From Acidobacteriota bacterium (GTDB lineage Bacteria; Acidobacteriota; Thermoanaerobaculia; Thermoanaerobaculales; Sulfomarinibacteraceae), in the NCBI GenBank assembly GCA_022340665.1, contig JAJDNM010000123.1:1-32632 (forward strand): DNA of 32,632 nucleotides. Direction: 5' to 3'. A model generated the notes under the pieces. That model did not search any database and was not told the DNA's origin. It worked only from the letters and a program-made list of their open reading frames with translations. A program made the translations under genes and the position numbers. Shown here piece by piece: positions 9,392-17,461 of the stretch; positions within the stretch are counted from its first letter, which is position 1, and the number at the start of each line of letters is the position of its first letter.

Positions 9392-10108
9392 AAAGTTTTG
9401 CGACGACTGCTGTTGATCGTTTGCCTGGTGTTCCTGACGTCGTTGTCGTCGTCTGCCCCGGCGCCGATAATGGCGCCGATCGACGACCTGGAGGGCAGCG
9501 CCAAGCTCGAGGCGCTGATCGAAAGGGTCGTCGAGCGCCAGCGCGCTCTGCAGACCCTCGAGGCAGAGTTCGTGCAGCTCAAAAAGAGCTCTCTGCTGCT
9601 TGACGCGGTGGAGTCGACCGGGGTCTTCCTCTTCCGTGCTCCGGATCTGGTTCGCTGGGACTATCAACAGCCGGATCAGATGGTGGTGCTGTTCTCCGAG
9701 GATACGGTGACGACCTATCACCCCTTGCAGGCTCGCGCCGAGCGCATCAAGGTGTCGGGGAAACAGCGCCGCTTCGTGAGGGTACTGGCCGGCACCCAGC
9801 CGCTTGATGATCTGACCTCACACTTCAGCATTACTCTCGATGACCCGGGTGGGCATGCTCGCTATCTGCTGACTCTGCGCCCGGTCGGAAACATGCTTTC
9901 GAAGAAGCTGCAATCGGTGGAGATCGAAGTCGATCGGGACCTTTTTCTGCCGGTGGTGATCGAGTACAACGAGGTTGACGGTGACAGCACCCGCTACGAG
10001 TTCAAGGATCTGATGATCAATACGGAGATCGAGGATTCGCGCTTTGACCTCGAACTTGGCGCCGACGTGAAGCTGGAAACCATCGACGCCTCGACCGGCG
10101 TCGGCTGA
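9389..10108 (+). CDS. lolA: LolA-like outer-membrane lipoprotein carrier protein
   Basis: A 239-residue secreted protein. A signal peptide (about 1-23, KVLRRLLLIVCLVFLTSL) precedes a LolA-like fold. Family features include the opening helix LQTLEAEFVQL, the GVFLFRAPDLVRWDYQQPD stretch with its conserved tryptophan, and a C-terminal series of beta strands (YEFKDLMIN, RFDLEL). LolA shuttles lipoproteins across the periplasm from LolCDE to the outer membrane, which fits the lipoproteins encoded downstream. GTG 9389 is chosen as the codon directly before the signal peptide; the frame is open to 9230 but overlaps the previous gene. It may be the first gene of a tgt-yajC-secDF transcript. A LolA-like paralogue with another role is possible. 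Confidence 0.8.
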   Translation: MKVLRRLLLIVCLVFLTSLSSSAPAPIMAPIDDLEGSAKLEALIERVVERQRALQTLEAEFVQLKKSSLLLDAVESTGVFLFRAPDLVRWDYQQPDQMVVLFSEDTVTTYHPLQARAERIKVSGKQRRFVRVLAGTQPLDDLTSHFSITLDDPGGHARYLLTLRPVGNMLSKKLQSVEIEVDRDLFLPVVIEYNEVDGDSTRYEFKDLMINTEIEDSRFDLELGADVKLETIDASTGVG

Positions 10109-10120
10109 TACCGACGCCGG
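10095..10120. terminator. GC-rich hairpin across the lolA stop codon
   Basis: A perfect 10-bp stem, CCGGCGTCGG (10095-10104) and CCGACGCCGG (10111-10120), has a 6-base loop CTGATA that contains the TGA stop codon. There is no U-tract, so full intrinsic termination is unlikely. It may stabilise the 3' end or pause polymerase before tgt, which begins 20 bases later. Confidence 0.55.
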
Positions 10121-10139
10121 GGTCGGCTCACACTCCTGT

Positions 10140-11297
10140 ATGTTGCCCTTTGCCCTTGTCGCTGAGGACCCCGGAAGCTCTGCTCGAGCGGCCGAACTGA
10201 CGACGCCACACGGGGTCGTGCAGACACCGGCCTTCATGCCTGTTGGCACCGCTGGCACGGTCAAGGGTATGGCGGCCTGGGAACTCGAACGTCTCGGCCC
10301 GGAGATGATCCTCGGGAACACCTACCATCTCCTGCTGCGGCCCGGCCTCGAACGCATCCAACGCCTCGGCGGGCTGCATCGATTGATGGCCTGGTCGGGT
10401 CCGATTCTCACCGATTCCGGAGGGTTCCAGGTCTTTTCATTGGCCAAACGGTGCACGATGGATGCCGATGGGGTGACCTTCAGGTCGCACATCGACGGCA
10501 GCGAGCACCGCCTGACACCGGAAAACGTCATCGAGACCCAGGCGGGTCTCGGTGTCGATATCGCGATGGTGCTCGATGAGTGCCTCCCGTATCCGGTCGA
10601 ACACCAGCGGGCACAGACGTCGACGATGACCAGTATTGACTGGGCGCTGCGGGGCCTCGACCGTGCGAAAAAGATCCGCAGTGGTGGCAGGAGGTGGAAG
10701 GGCGGCGTGTTTGCGATCCAGCAGGGTTCGCTCGACGCCGAGCTCCGTCGCCGGTCGAGCGAAGATCTGGCGGCGGCCGATTTCGATGGTTTCGCCATCG
10801 GGGGCCTGGCCGTCGGCGAGCCGCCGGAGGCGCTGCACGATGGGGTGGCCATGGCAGCCCCGATGCTCCCAGCGGGCCACCCGCGGTATCTGATGGGTGT
10901 TGGCTACCCGGAGGACGTGGTGCACGCGGTCGCGTGTGGGGTAGACCTCTTCGATTGCGTGCTGCCGACGCGGTCGGCGAGGACCGGCAAGGTCTTTACC
11001 TCGACCGGGGATCTGGTGATCAAAAACGCGCGCTACGCCGACGACACTCAGCCGCTCGACGAAAGCTGTTCCTGCCCGACATGCGGTGCTTACTCCCGTG
11101 CTGCCCTGCGCCATCTATTCGTCGCCAACGAGGTCACCTCGGTGGTCCTGTTGACGATGCACAATTTGTGGTACTACATGAACTTGATGCGCGAGGCTCG
11201 GGAAGCTATCATGACGGGCCGTTACGCGCGGTTTCGCGCCCGGGTAGAGAGCAGTCGCGGCTCCGTGAGAGGGCGTGAAGTGTCCACTGAAATGTGA
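10140..11297 (+). CDS. tgt: tRNA-guanine transglycosylase (queuine/preQ1)
   Basis: A 385-residue cytoplasmic enzyme that swaps guanine-34 of GUN-anticodon tRNAs for preQ1 in queuosine synthesis. Visible family marks are GNTYHLLLRPG (59-69), the DSGGFQVFS base-binding motif with D92, the nucleophile D272 in LFDCVLPTR, and the zinc ligands C310, C312, C315 and H341. Length is normal for the bacterial enzyme. ATG 10140 is the only good start: the frame is in phase with the family N-terminus, though it has neither a clear ribosome binding site nor a -10-like element. It is followed by yajC-secD-secF, a gene order common in many bacteria. Confidence 0.97.
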   Translation: MLPFALVAEDPGSSARAAELTTPHGVVQTPAFMPVGTAGTVKGMAAWELERLGPEMILGNTYHLLLRPGLERIQRLGGLHRLMAWSGPILTDSGGFQVFSLAKRCTMDADGVTFRSHIDGSEHRLTPENVIETQAGLGVDIAMVLDECLPYPVEHQRAQTSTMTSIDWALRGLDRAKKIRSGGRRWKGGVFAIQQGSLDAELRRRSSEDLAAADFDGFAIGGLAVGEPPEALHDGVAMAAPMLPAGHPRYLMGVGYPEDVVHAVACGVDLFDCVLPTRSARTGKVFTSTGDLVIKNARYADDTQPLDESCSCPTCGAYSRAALRHLFVANEVTSVVLLTMHNLWYYMNLMREAREAIMTGRYARFRARVESSRGSVRGREVSTEM

Positions 11298-11305
11298 GGT
11301 GAATC

Positions 11306-11599
11306 ATGGAAGGTGGAGCCGGGGGAGGTCCCCTGTCAATGATGATGATGTTCGCCCTGATTTTCGGGGTTTTCTATTTCCTCGTCATCATGCCGGCCAA
11401 GAAACAGCAGAAACAGAAAGACGCCATGGTCGCGGCCCTCAAGAAGGGCGACAAGGTCGTGACGTCGGGCGGGATCTACGGCACTGTGGCTGCCGTCGAG
11501 GATCAAACTGTACTGCTCAAGATTGCTGAAAACACCAAAATCCGGATCTCCAAGTCCGCGATCGGCGGTCCGGTTGGCTCGGAAGAAGTTTCTTCCTGA
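11306..11599 (+). CDS. yajC: Sec translocon accessory subunit YajC
   Basis: A 97-residue single-pass membrane protein. It has a glycine-rich N-terminus, one membrane helix (about 12-29, ending in FYFLVIMPAKKQQKQ) and a small cytoplasmic domain with the conserved KKGDKVVTSGGIYGTV stretch (46-61). YajC associates with SecDF. GAGGTGA lies four bases before ATG 11306. The gene follows tgt by eight bases and precedes secD by 13. Confidence 0.96.
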   Translation: MEGGAGGGPLSMMMMFALIFGVFYFLVIMPAKKQQKQKDAMVAALKKGDKVVTSGGIYGTVAAVEDQTVLLKIAENTKIRISKSAIGGPVGSEEVSS

Positions 11600-11612
11600 A
11601 GCGGAGGCGAGT

Positions 11613-13178
11613 GTGGACTCGAAAATTTTGTGGCGAGTTGTACTGATCGTAGCGGTCGTGGGGCTGAGTCTCTGGTCGCTGTATCCGCCGGGGGAGAAGA
11701 TCAACTATGGTCTTGACCTTTCCGGGGGTATTCACCTGGTGCTCCAGGTTCAAACCGACGATGCCATCAAGGCAGAGCTCGATGACGCGTCTCAGCGGCT
11801 GGTGAGCCGCGCGCGGGATGAGAACATCCAACTCACCCAGGGCGAGAGCAACATCGAGGACCTGAGCTTCACCGTCCGTGTGCCGGCCGACACGGACCCA
11901 TCCGCCCTGCGCGAGGTGGCGGACAACTGGGTTCCGGGCTACACGGTGAGGCCCGGAGCCGGCACCTGGACGTTTCAGCTTCCCCCGAACATGGACAAAA
12001 CGGTCCGCGACATGGCGGTCCGCTCGTCCCTGGAGACCATCTGGAATCGTGTCGATCAGTTCGGCGTGGCCGAGCCGGTCATTCAGCGGCAGGGCCTGGA
12101 CAGCGATCGTATCCTCGTCCAGCTGCCGGGAGTGGATGACCCTGCGAGGGTCAAGGACCTGATCTCCTCGACCGCGTTCCTGGAGTTCCAGGAGGTAGTT
12201 GCCGGCCCGGCGCCGGATCGCCAAAGCCTCCTCTCCTCGATTGGCGGAACTGTGCCGTCCGACTCCGAAATATTGCCAGGAGACCGCCGCGGGCTCGACG
12301 GCACGGTGCTCGGAGTCGAGTACTACCTGCTCAAGAAGGCAGCGATCATTTCAGGGCAAGAGCTGCGATCGGCCCGGCGGAGCCAGGACGAGTATGGCCA
12401 GCCGGTGGTCAACTTCGCGACCCAGCCACACGCAGCGGAGAAGTTCGGCCAGTACACAGGCTCGCACATCGGTACCCGCATGGCGATTGTCCTCGACGAA
12501 AAAGTCATTTCGGCGCCGACAATCGAGTCGAGGATTCCGGGTGACGGCCGGATCACGGGCAGCTTCACGATCGAGGACGCGGAAGATCTTGCATTGAAGC
12601 TGCGCGCGGGCGCCTTGCCCGCGACCATCGTTTACCTCGAGGAGCGAACCGTGGGGCCATCGCTGGGGCGTGACTCGGTTGTGCGCGGCGTTCGCGCGGC
12701 GGTCGCTGGCCTGCTCATAGTCATGGCCTTCATGCTTGTCTACTACCGGCTCTCAGGTCTCAACGCCAACGTCGCCCTGATCCTCAACCTCATCATTCTG
12801 CTCGGGGCGATGGCCTACTTTGGTGCCACGCTGACTCTGCCGGGTATCGCCGGCGTGATCCTCACGATCGGCATGGCGGTAGACGCCAACGTTCTGATCT
12901 TCGAGCGAATCCGAGAGGAGCTTCAGGTCGGCAAGACCGTACGGGCGGCGATTGACACCGGCTTCGCCCGCGCCTTCGGTACCATTCTCGATGCCAATCT
13001 GACGACTCTGATTGCCGCTCTTTTCCTGTTCAATTTCGGCACCGGGCCCGTCAAGGGTTTCGCGGTGACTCTCTCGATTGGCATTCTTGCGAGCGTCTTT
13101 ACGGCCGTCTTTGTGTCCCGAACCATATTCATGATGGTGCTCTCGGGTCGCGAACGCGTCGAGAGCCTCAGCATCTGA
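11613..13178 (+). CDS. secD: Protein translocase subunit SecD
   Basis: A 521-residue RND-family membrane protein that, with SecF, uses the proton gradient to help pull proteins out of SecYEG. It shows an N-terminal membrane helix, the D1 motif YGLDLSGGIHLVLQV, a large periplasmic domain (about 35-345) and five C-terminal helices including LPGIAGVILTIGMAVDANVLIFERIREEL (described by its core TIGMAVDANVLIFERIREE). GTG 11613 is chosen: GGAGG (11603-11607) is well spaced and the residues before it would overlap yajC in a basic, non-family stretch. Confidence 0.96.
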   Translation: MDSKILWRVVLIVAVVGLSLWSLYPPGEKINYGLDLSGGIHLVLQVQTDDAIKAELDDASQRLVSRARDENIQLTQGESNIEDLSFTVRVPADTDPSALREVADNWVPGYTVRPGAGTWTFQLPPNMDKTVRDMAVRSSLETIWNRVDQFGVAEPVIQRQGLDSDRILVQLPGVDDPARVKDLISSTAFLEFQEVVAGPAPDRQSLLSSIGGTVPSDSEILPGDRRGLDGTVLGVEYYLLKKAAIISGQELRSARRSQDEYGQPVVNFATQPHAAEKFGQYTGSHIGTRMAIVLDEKVISAPTIESRIPGDGRITGSFTIEDAEDLALKLRAGALPATIVYLEERTVGPSLGRDSVVRGVRAAVAGLLIVMAFMLVYYRLSGLNANVALILNLIILLGAMAYFGATLTLPGIAGVILTIGMAVDANVLIFERIREELQVGKTVRAAIDTGFARAFGTILDANLTTLIAALFLFNFGTGPVKGFAVTLSIGILASVFTAVFVSRTIFMMVLSGRERVESLSI

Positions 13179-13190
13179 TTGGATTGATCC

Positions 13191-14369
13191 ATGCGCATCA
13201 TCGGTGACACCAACATTCCGTTTCTCTCATATCGAAAGATTGCCCTGACGCTGTCCGGGTTGGCGATCATCGCCGGCCTGGCTTACCAGTTTCTCGGACC
13301 CGGGCTCAACCTCGGCATCGATTTCGTAGGCGGTACCCAGGTCATGCTCAAGTTCCACGAGCAACCCGAACTCGGGGCCCTGCGAGAGTCGATCTCGGAA
13401 CTGGCCGTTGGCACGCCGCTCATTCAGCGGTTCGACGAGGCCGAAAAGCACGAGATCCTGATTCGTGTGGAAAATCCCGAGGGCGAGGAGGGTGACTTCA
13501 CCGCCCCGATCCTCGAGATTATGAACGACGATTACAACCGGGATCTCGGGAACAAGTTCGACCTCAACACGAGGGGATCGTTGGATCTCCTCGGCTTGCT
13601 CGTGGCGGCCGACCCGGACGGTGTGGGCGGCGATTTCGAGGGCCGCGAGGCCTATTATCAGCCGATGGCCGAGGCGGTGCTCGACTACCGAAAAACCAAT
13701 GGCATCTTTGGCTCGCTCGATGAGCTCGCGAACGTGGAAGAGTTGAGCGATGCAGCGAGAGCGCATCTCGAGAATGTGGCCGCGGTCGGCGCATTCGCAC
13801 TGCTCGGAGCCGACAGCGTTGGGCCGGCAGTTGGCGCCGATCTGCAGAAAAAGGCGATGCTCGCAATCGGCTTCTCACTCGTCGGAATGCTCATCTACAT
13901 CTGGATAAGGTTCCAACTGCCCTACGCGGTCGGCGCGGTGGTGGCTCTGTTTCACGATGTGCTCATCACCCTTACAGCCATCGCAATAACTCATCGCGAG
14001 ATCAACCTGCCGACGGTCGCAGCTCTCTTGACTCTTGTCGGCTATTCCGTGAACGACACTGTGGTGGTCTTCGATCGGGTGCGAGAGAACCTGAGGTTGC
14101 GACGCGGGGAGGATCTCGAGTCCCTGATGAATCTGTCGATCAATCAGACCCTCTCACGCACCCTCATCACCTCCGGCACGACCCTGGTCGTGGTGTTGAG
14201 CCTCTACATCTTTGGTGGAGACGTGATCAACACCTTTGCATTCGTCCTCCTCGTCGGCATTCTCGTCGGAACCTACTCGTCGATATTCGTCGCCTCGCCG
14301 GCGGCCTTGGGGATGAACAAGCTCCTGACCGCGCGTCGGGAGCGGAAGCGGGCGAGAGGACGCAGATAG
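13191..14369 (+). CDS. secF: Protein translocase subunit SecF with enlarged periplasmic domain
   Basis: A 392-residue SecD partner. It has the N-terminal helix (about 15-35), the D2-type motif LGIDFVGGTQVMLKF, and five C-terminal helices containing TLVGYSVNDTVVVFDRVREN. The protein is longer than typical SecF (E. coli has 323 residues): about 70 extra residues sit at roughly 128-200, between the periplasmic fold and the SVGPAVGADL motif. This extra part contains GIFGSLDELANVEELSDAAR, which resembles a helix-hairpin-helix unit. ATG 13191 follows secD by 12 bases and has only a weak ribosome binding site, so coupling to secD is likely. Confidence 0.94.
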   Translation: MRIIGDTNIPFLSYRKIALTLSGLAIIAGLAYQFLGPGLNLGIDFVGGTQVMLKFHEQPELGALRESISELAVGTPLIQRFDEAEKHEILIRVENPEGEEGDFTAPILEIMNDDYNRDLGNKFDLNTRGSLDLLGLLVAADPDGVGGDFEGREAYYQPMAEAVLDYRKTNGIFGSLDELANVEELSDAARAHLENVAAVGAFALLGADSVGPAVGADLQKKAMLAIGFSLVGMLIYIWIRFQLPYAVGAVVALFHDVLITLTAIAITHREINLPTVAALLTLVGYSVNDTVVVFDRVRENLRLRRGEDLESLMNLSINQTLSRTLITSGTTLVVVLSLYIFGGDVINTFAFVLLVGILVGTYSSIFVASPAALGMNKLLTARRERKRARGRR

Positions 14370-14378
14370 AACGAATGC

Positions 14379-14406
14379 GGAATGAGGAATTCGGAATGAG
14401 GAATTC
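14379..14406. repeat. Perfect 14-bp tandem duplication
   Basis: GGAATGAGGAATTC occurs twice back to back (14379-14392 and 14393-14406), ten bases after the secF stop. It lies in a 228-bp gap with no gene. The following stretch (14457-14490) also contains spaced ATCCA-type micro-repeats. Confidence 0.9.
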
Positions 14407-14409
14407 CCA

Positions 14410-14456
14410 CCCGCCCAACCCCGCGGACATCCATTGTGAGCGTGGGGTAGGGCGGG
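14410..14456. repeat. Inverted repeat in the secF-rel gap
   Basis: CCCGCCCAACCCC (14410-14422) and GGGGTAGGGCGGG (14444-14456) are complementary at 12 of 13 positions with a 21-base loop. No U-tract follows, so this is at best a weak, factor-dependent terminator or an RNA 3'-end stabiliser for the sec operon. Confidence 0.5.
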
Positions 14457-14582
14457 AAATCCAATATCCAGAATCCAAGATCTGAAATCTACCCGTTCGA
14501 CCGGTCGACCACGGTCCTTCCACCAACCCCTGCTGCGCCAGGCACCGGGAACGACCTGATTTCGGAGTTTTCTTGACCCGAA

Positions 14583-14600
14583 GGATAAAATAGATGGATG
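14583..14600 (+). promoter_or_regulatory. -10 element at the start codon of rel (leaderless candidate)
   Basis: TAAAAT (14586-14591) lies six bases before ATG 14598 and matches the consensus at five of six positions. Unlike the other four cases the preceding triplet is GGA, not TGn. No Shine-Dalgarno sequence is placed for this ATG. No -35 at normal spacing is evident. Confidence 0.45.
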
Positions 14601-16811
14601 GATGGCGGGTTTGCGACTGCGCGAGTCGAGGAGAAGATCCGCATCGAGGACATCCTCGACCGAATGGAGGAGTATCGTCCCGATCTGGATGAGGACCTGC
14701 TCCGCCACGCGTACGTCTTCGCCGCCAATCGGCATCATGGCCAGGTGCGGCGCTCCGGCGAGCCCTACCTGACGCATCCTCTGACCGTAGCGTGGATTCT
14801 CGCCGGCATGGAGCTCGACGAGGAAACGGTGGCTGCAGGGCTGCTCCACGATCTCCTGGAAGACACCGAAACGACGATCGAGGAGATCGAAGTCGAGTTC
14901 GGAGCCGAGGTCGGCCGGTTGGTCACGGCGCTGACCAAGATCGCCGATTTCGAGTCAAGCTACTCGAGCCGTGAAGCGACCGAGGCCGAGAACTTCCGTC
15001 GCCTGCTTCTCGCGTCGGTCGACGATCTGCGCGTCATTCTGATCAAGCTGGCTGACCGGTTGCACAATATGCGGACGCTGGGCTTTCTGCGTCGCGATCG
15101 ACAGATCGCGATCGCGCGGGAGACCCTCGAAATATTCGCGCCGATTGCCAACCGCCTCGGTATCGGCAGCATCAAGACGGAAATGGAAGATCTCTGTTTT
15201 CGGTACCTGCATCCCAAGGAAGCGGAAAAGCTGAACAAGGAGATCGAGGAGCGCAAGGATGCCGCTGACCGCTGGTTTACGGAGATTCAGGGTGTGCTGG
15301 ATCACCTGCTGGAGGAAAATGGCATTGACGGCAGTATCGACGGGCGGATCAAACATCTCTATTCGATCTTCGAGAAGCTCAAACGGCAGGGGATCGACGT
15401 TGCGAATGTGTTCGATTTCCTCGCCTTCAGAATCATCGTGTCGACGGTTGCCGACTGTTATGCGGCTCTCGGGCTGATCCACCAACAGTGGCCACCGGTG
15501 CCCGGACGCCTCAAGGATCACATCGCCATCCCCAAGCCGAACGCCTACCAGTCACTCCACACCACCGTGGTTGGCCCGGAGGGCCATCCCTTCGAGATCC
15601 AGATTCGGACCGACGAAATGCACAAGATCGCGGAGTACGGTATCGCCGCGCATTGGAGCTACAAGGAAAAGGGGTCACACGCGCCGGCAGAGGACTCACG
15701 CGTCGCCTGGCTGCGGTCGGTGCTCGACAATTCCGAAGGGACGTCGCCGCGCGAGTTCATCGATTCCCTCAAAGTCGATCTCTATCCGGACGAGGTGTAC
15801 AGCTTCACGCCTCGCGGCGATGTGTTTTCCTTTCCACGCGGCGCCACCATCCTCGACTTCGCCTATCGCGTCCACACCCAGGTCGGCCACACCTGTGTCG
15901 GTGGGAGGGTCAACGGCCGCTGGGTTCCGCTCAAGACCGAAATCGTGAATGGCGACATTGTTGAAATCACGACCTCGAATCGCCAACGACCGCATCACGA
16001 TTGGCTCAACATTGTTGCCACCAACCGAGCCCGTTCGAAGATTCGCGCGTGGCTCAAACGAGAGGAGAAAGTTCGCGCACTCGAGGTTGGTCGCAAGCTC
16101 GTCGATCGTGAGCTCCGCAAATTTGGCTCCTCCCTGCGATCGGTGAGTGGGAGCGAGGAGTTCCGGGAGCTGCTTCAAACCGGCTCGTACGCGAATGAGG
16201 ATGACCTGATCGCTGCGATCGGTTTCGGCAAGGTTCCGGTCAACAGCCTCACAGCGGCCTTTCGCAAGGAGGACGAACCGTCGGCGGAGTCCGAAGCGCC
16301 GGCGCCGAAGAGAAAGTCTGTCGCGGCCGCCAAGAGCGACCACGCCCTCGAGGTTTCCGGCGATGCCGATTTCCTGGTGTATCTGGCGAAATGCTGCAAA
16401 CCGCTCCCCGGCGAGGAGATCGTCGGTTTTGTGACCAGGGGCAAGGGAGTCGCCGTGCATGCGCGTGACTGCCCCAACGTTCGCAACCTTCTCTATCATC
16501 CGGAGCGCGAAATCGAGGTGCAGTGGGCGCCGAGCTCGGCGGCCTCGAAGGCTCCGAAGTCCCAGGTCGATGTCGACATGTCGTTCAACGACAGCTCGGG
16601 AATGCTGGCCTCGATCTCACAGGCCATTTCGTCCGAAGGCAGCGATATCCTCAGCTGCCGACTTCGCACCGAGCCCAACGACACGGGCTTCGCCGCCATG
16701 ACTATCGTCGTCCACGACGCCGACCAGCTCACCCGTATCCTGAGCCGTCTTCAGGGCCTGAAAGGGATGCTGCGGGTCGAGCGACGCGGCCAGGCTGGAG
16801 CGGCCTCATGA
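14598..16811 (+). CDS. rel: Bifunctional (p)ppGpp synthetase/hydrolase, RelA/SpoT family
   Basis: A 737-residue cytoplasmic enzyme with the full long-RSH layout: HD hydrolase (about 35-190), synthetase (about 235-350), TGS (about 390-450), a conserved cysteine region (LAKCCKPLPGEEIVGF, ARDCPNV) and a C-terminal ACT domain. Hydrolase residues are intact (H84-D85 in LLHDLLEDTE; LADRLHNMRT from 151). The synthetase shows PGRLKDHIAIPKPNAYQSLH, that is the RxKD form of bifunctional enzymes rather than the ExDD form of RelA. It both makes and removes the stringent-response alarmone. ATG 14598 is preferred; ATGs at 14594 and 14602 are out of frame. The gene stands alone and converges with rpmB. Confidence 0.96.
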   Translation: MDGGFATARVEEKIRIEDILDRMEEYRPDLDEDLLRHAYVFAANRHHGQVRRSGEPYLTHPLTVAWILAGMELDEETVAAGLLHDLLEDTETTIEEIEVEFGAEVGRLVTALTKIADFESSYSSREATEAENFRRLLLASVDDLRVILIKLADRLHNMRTLGFLRRDRQIAIARETLEIFAPIANRLGIGSIKTEMEDLCFRYLHPKEAEKLNKEIEERKDAADRWFTEIQGVLDHLLEENGIDGSIDGRIKHLYSIFEKLKRQGIDVANVFDFLAFRIIVSTVADCYAALGLIHQQWPPVPGRLKDHIAIPKPNAYQSLHTTVVGPEGHPFEIQIRTDEMHKIAEYGIAAHWSYKEKGSHAPAEDSRVAWLRSVLDNSEGTSPREFIDSLKVDLYPDEVYSFTPRGDVFSFPRGATILDFAYRVHTQVGHTCVGGRVNGRWVPLKTEIVNGDIVEITTSNRQRPHHDWLNIVATNRARSKIRAWLKREEKVRALEVGRKLVDRELRKFGSSLRSVSGSEEFRELLQTGSYANEDDLIAAIGFGKVPVNSLTAAFRKEDEPSAESEAPAPKRKSVAAAKSDHALEVSGDADFLVYLAKCCKPLPGEEIVGFVTRGKGVAVHARDCPNVRNLLYHPEREIEVQWAPSSAASKAPKSQVDVDMSFNDSSGMLASISQAISSEGSDILSCRLRTEPNDTGFAAMTIVVHDADQLTRILSRLQGLKGMLRVERRGQAGAAS

Positions 16812-16831
16812 CCGCGCGAGTGCTGTCGGAG

Positions 16832-17029
16832 CTAAATGCGGGGGGCTTTGGTGACCTTGCCCGAACGGATACAGCGGGTGCAGACCTTGATGTACTTCGG
16901 GCTGCCATCCACCATCGCGCGCACTCTCTGGATGTTGGGTTTCCATCTCCGCTTGGTCAGGTTGTGAGCGTGGGAGATGTTGTTTCCGGTCATCGGGCCT
17001 TTGCCGCAGATTTCACATCGCTGCGCCAT
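16832..17029 (-). CDS. rpmB: 50S ribosomal protein L28
   Basis: This 65-residue protein has the bL28 signatures AQRCEICGKGPMTGNNIS, HNLTKRRWKPN and KVCTRCIRSGKV. Two CxxC pairs mark the zinc-binding (C+) form. ATG at 17029 is chosen because GAGGAGG lies about eight bases upstream; the frame open to 17056 adds nine non-family residues across that site. It is a single-gene unit with a well-formed promoter. Its stop lies 20 bases from the convergent rel stop, and no terminator hairpin is visible between them. Confidence 0.97.
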   Translation of the reverse strand: MAQRCEICGKGPMTGNNISHAHNLTKRRWKPNIQRVRAMVDGSPKYIKVCTRCIRSGKVTKAPRI

Positions 17030-17069
17030 ACTGAAAGTCCTCCTCGAGGTCCCCACGCGGGGGTTGAAT

Positions 17070-17098
17070 TACATACCACAGGTGGCTCTGTTTTTCAA
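17070..17098 (-). promoter_or_regulatory. Sigma-70-type promoter of rpmB
   Basis: On the minus strand TTGAAA (17093-17098) is separated by exactly 17 bases from TATGTA (17070-17075). Transcription would start near 17063, giving a leader of about 34 bases that contains the GAGGAGG ribosome binding site. This is the best classical promoter in the window. Confidence 0.65.
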
Positions 17099-17212
17099 GT
17101 ACGGACGTCTCTCTTGTACCCATATTTTTGTCATCAGAAGCTCCGAAGAGCGCACTCAGAGGCGAAATGAAGGGGGGTATTTCGTTGTCGAATAGCGATT
17201 GGTCGGACGCGA

Positions 17213-17250
17213 TATTTCGGCTTCTGGTCGAGGAATTGTGTGCCGAAATA
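17213..17250. repeat. 9-bp perfect inverted repeat in the pil upstream region
   Basis: TATTTCGGC (17213-17221) and GCCGAAATA (17242-17250) are exact reverse complements with a 20-base loop. The spacing of arms (two-plus helical turns) would suit a dimeric regulator or an RNA hairpin. No U-tract follows. Confidence 0.5.
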
Positions 17251-17393
17251 GTGGGTCGGCCGAGCGCTTGGAATTCATCAAACCGTGTCTCGAACTCTCA
17301 CCGGCAATTTCGTGTGAGTACCGGTGGAGTATGTTGTAGATCACTCGAAGCCTTTTTTGGTGTGATCCATATTCTTGACCTTAGAGGGACCTT

Positions 17394-17424
17394 TTGTTAC
17401 CTTCAAAGTAGAGGGGTTTATGAT
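17394..17424 (+). promoter_or_regulatory. Candidate promoter of the pilMNOPQ operon
   Basis: TATGAT (17419-17424) is a good -10 box. TTGTTA (17394-17399) is 19 bases upstream, slightly long; TTGACC (17375-17380) with TACCTT (17398-17403) at 17-base spacing is an alternative. Transcription from TATGAT would start near 17431, giving a leader of about 30 bases that contains the AAGGTG ribosome binding site of pilM. Confidence 0.4.
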
Positions 17425-17461
17425 CCTGTCCAGAAAAACTTCTGCGATTAAGGTGTAAGCC

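Larger units (their letters stand above)
17099..17461. other. AT-richer intergenic region upstream of the pilus operon
   Basis: About 360 bp between the rpmB promoter and pilM holds no convincing gene; a 107-residue open frame (17128-17451) has atypical composition and no family pattern. It contains a perfect 9-bp inverted repeat (17213-17250), a CACCGG/CCGGTG pair near 17298-17322 and promoter-like boxes near 17375-17424. It is a likely regulatory region for the pilus operon and could encode a small RNA. Confidence 0.5.

Noticed and set aside
10123-10142. Leaderless -10 element before tgt
   Set aside because: No TANNNT hexamer occurs 5-8 bases before ATG 10140, so tgt is not included in the leaderless group.
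17128-17451. 107-residue open frame upstream of pilM
   Set aside because: No ribosome binding site, composition unlike other genes here, no motif, and it overlaps the promoter-like boxes of pilM.
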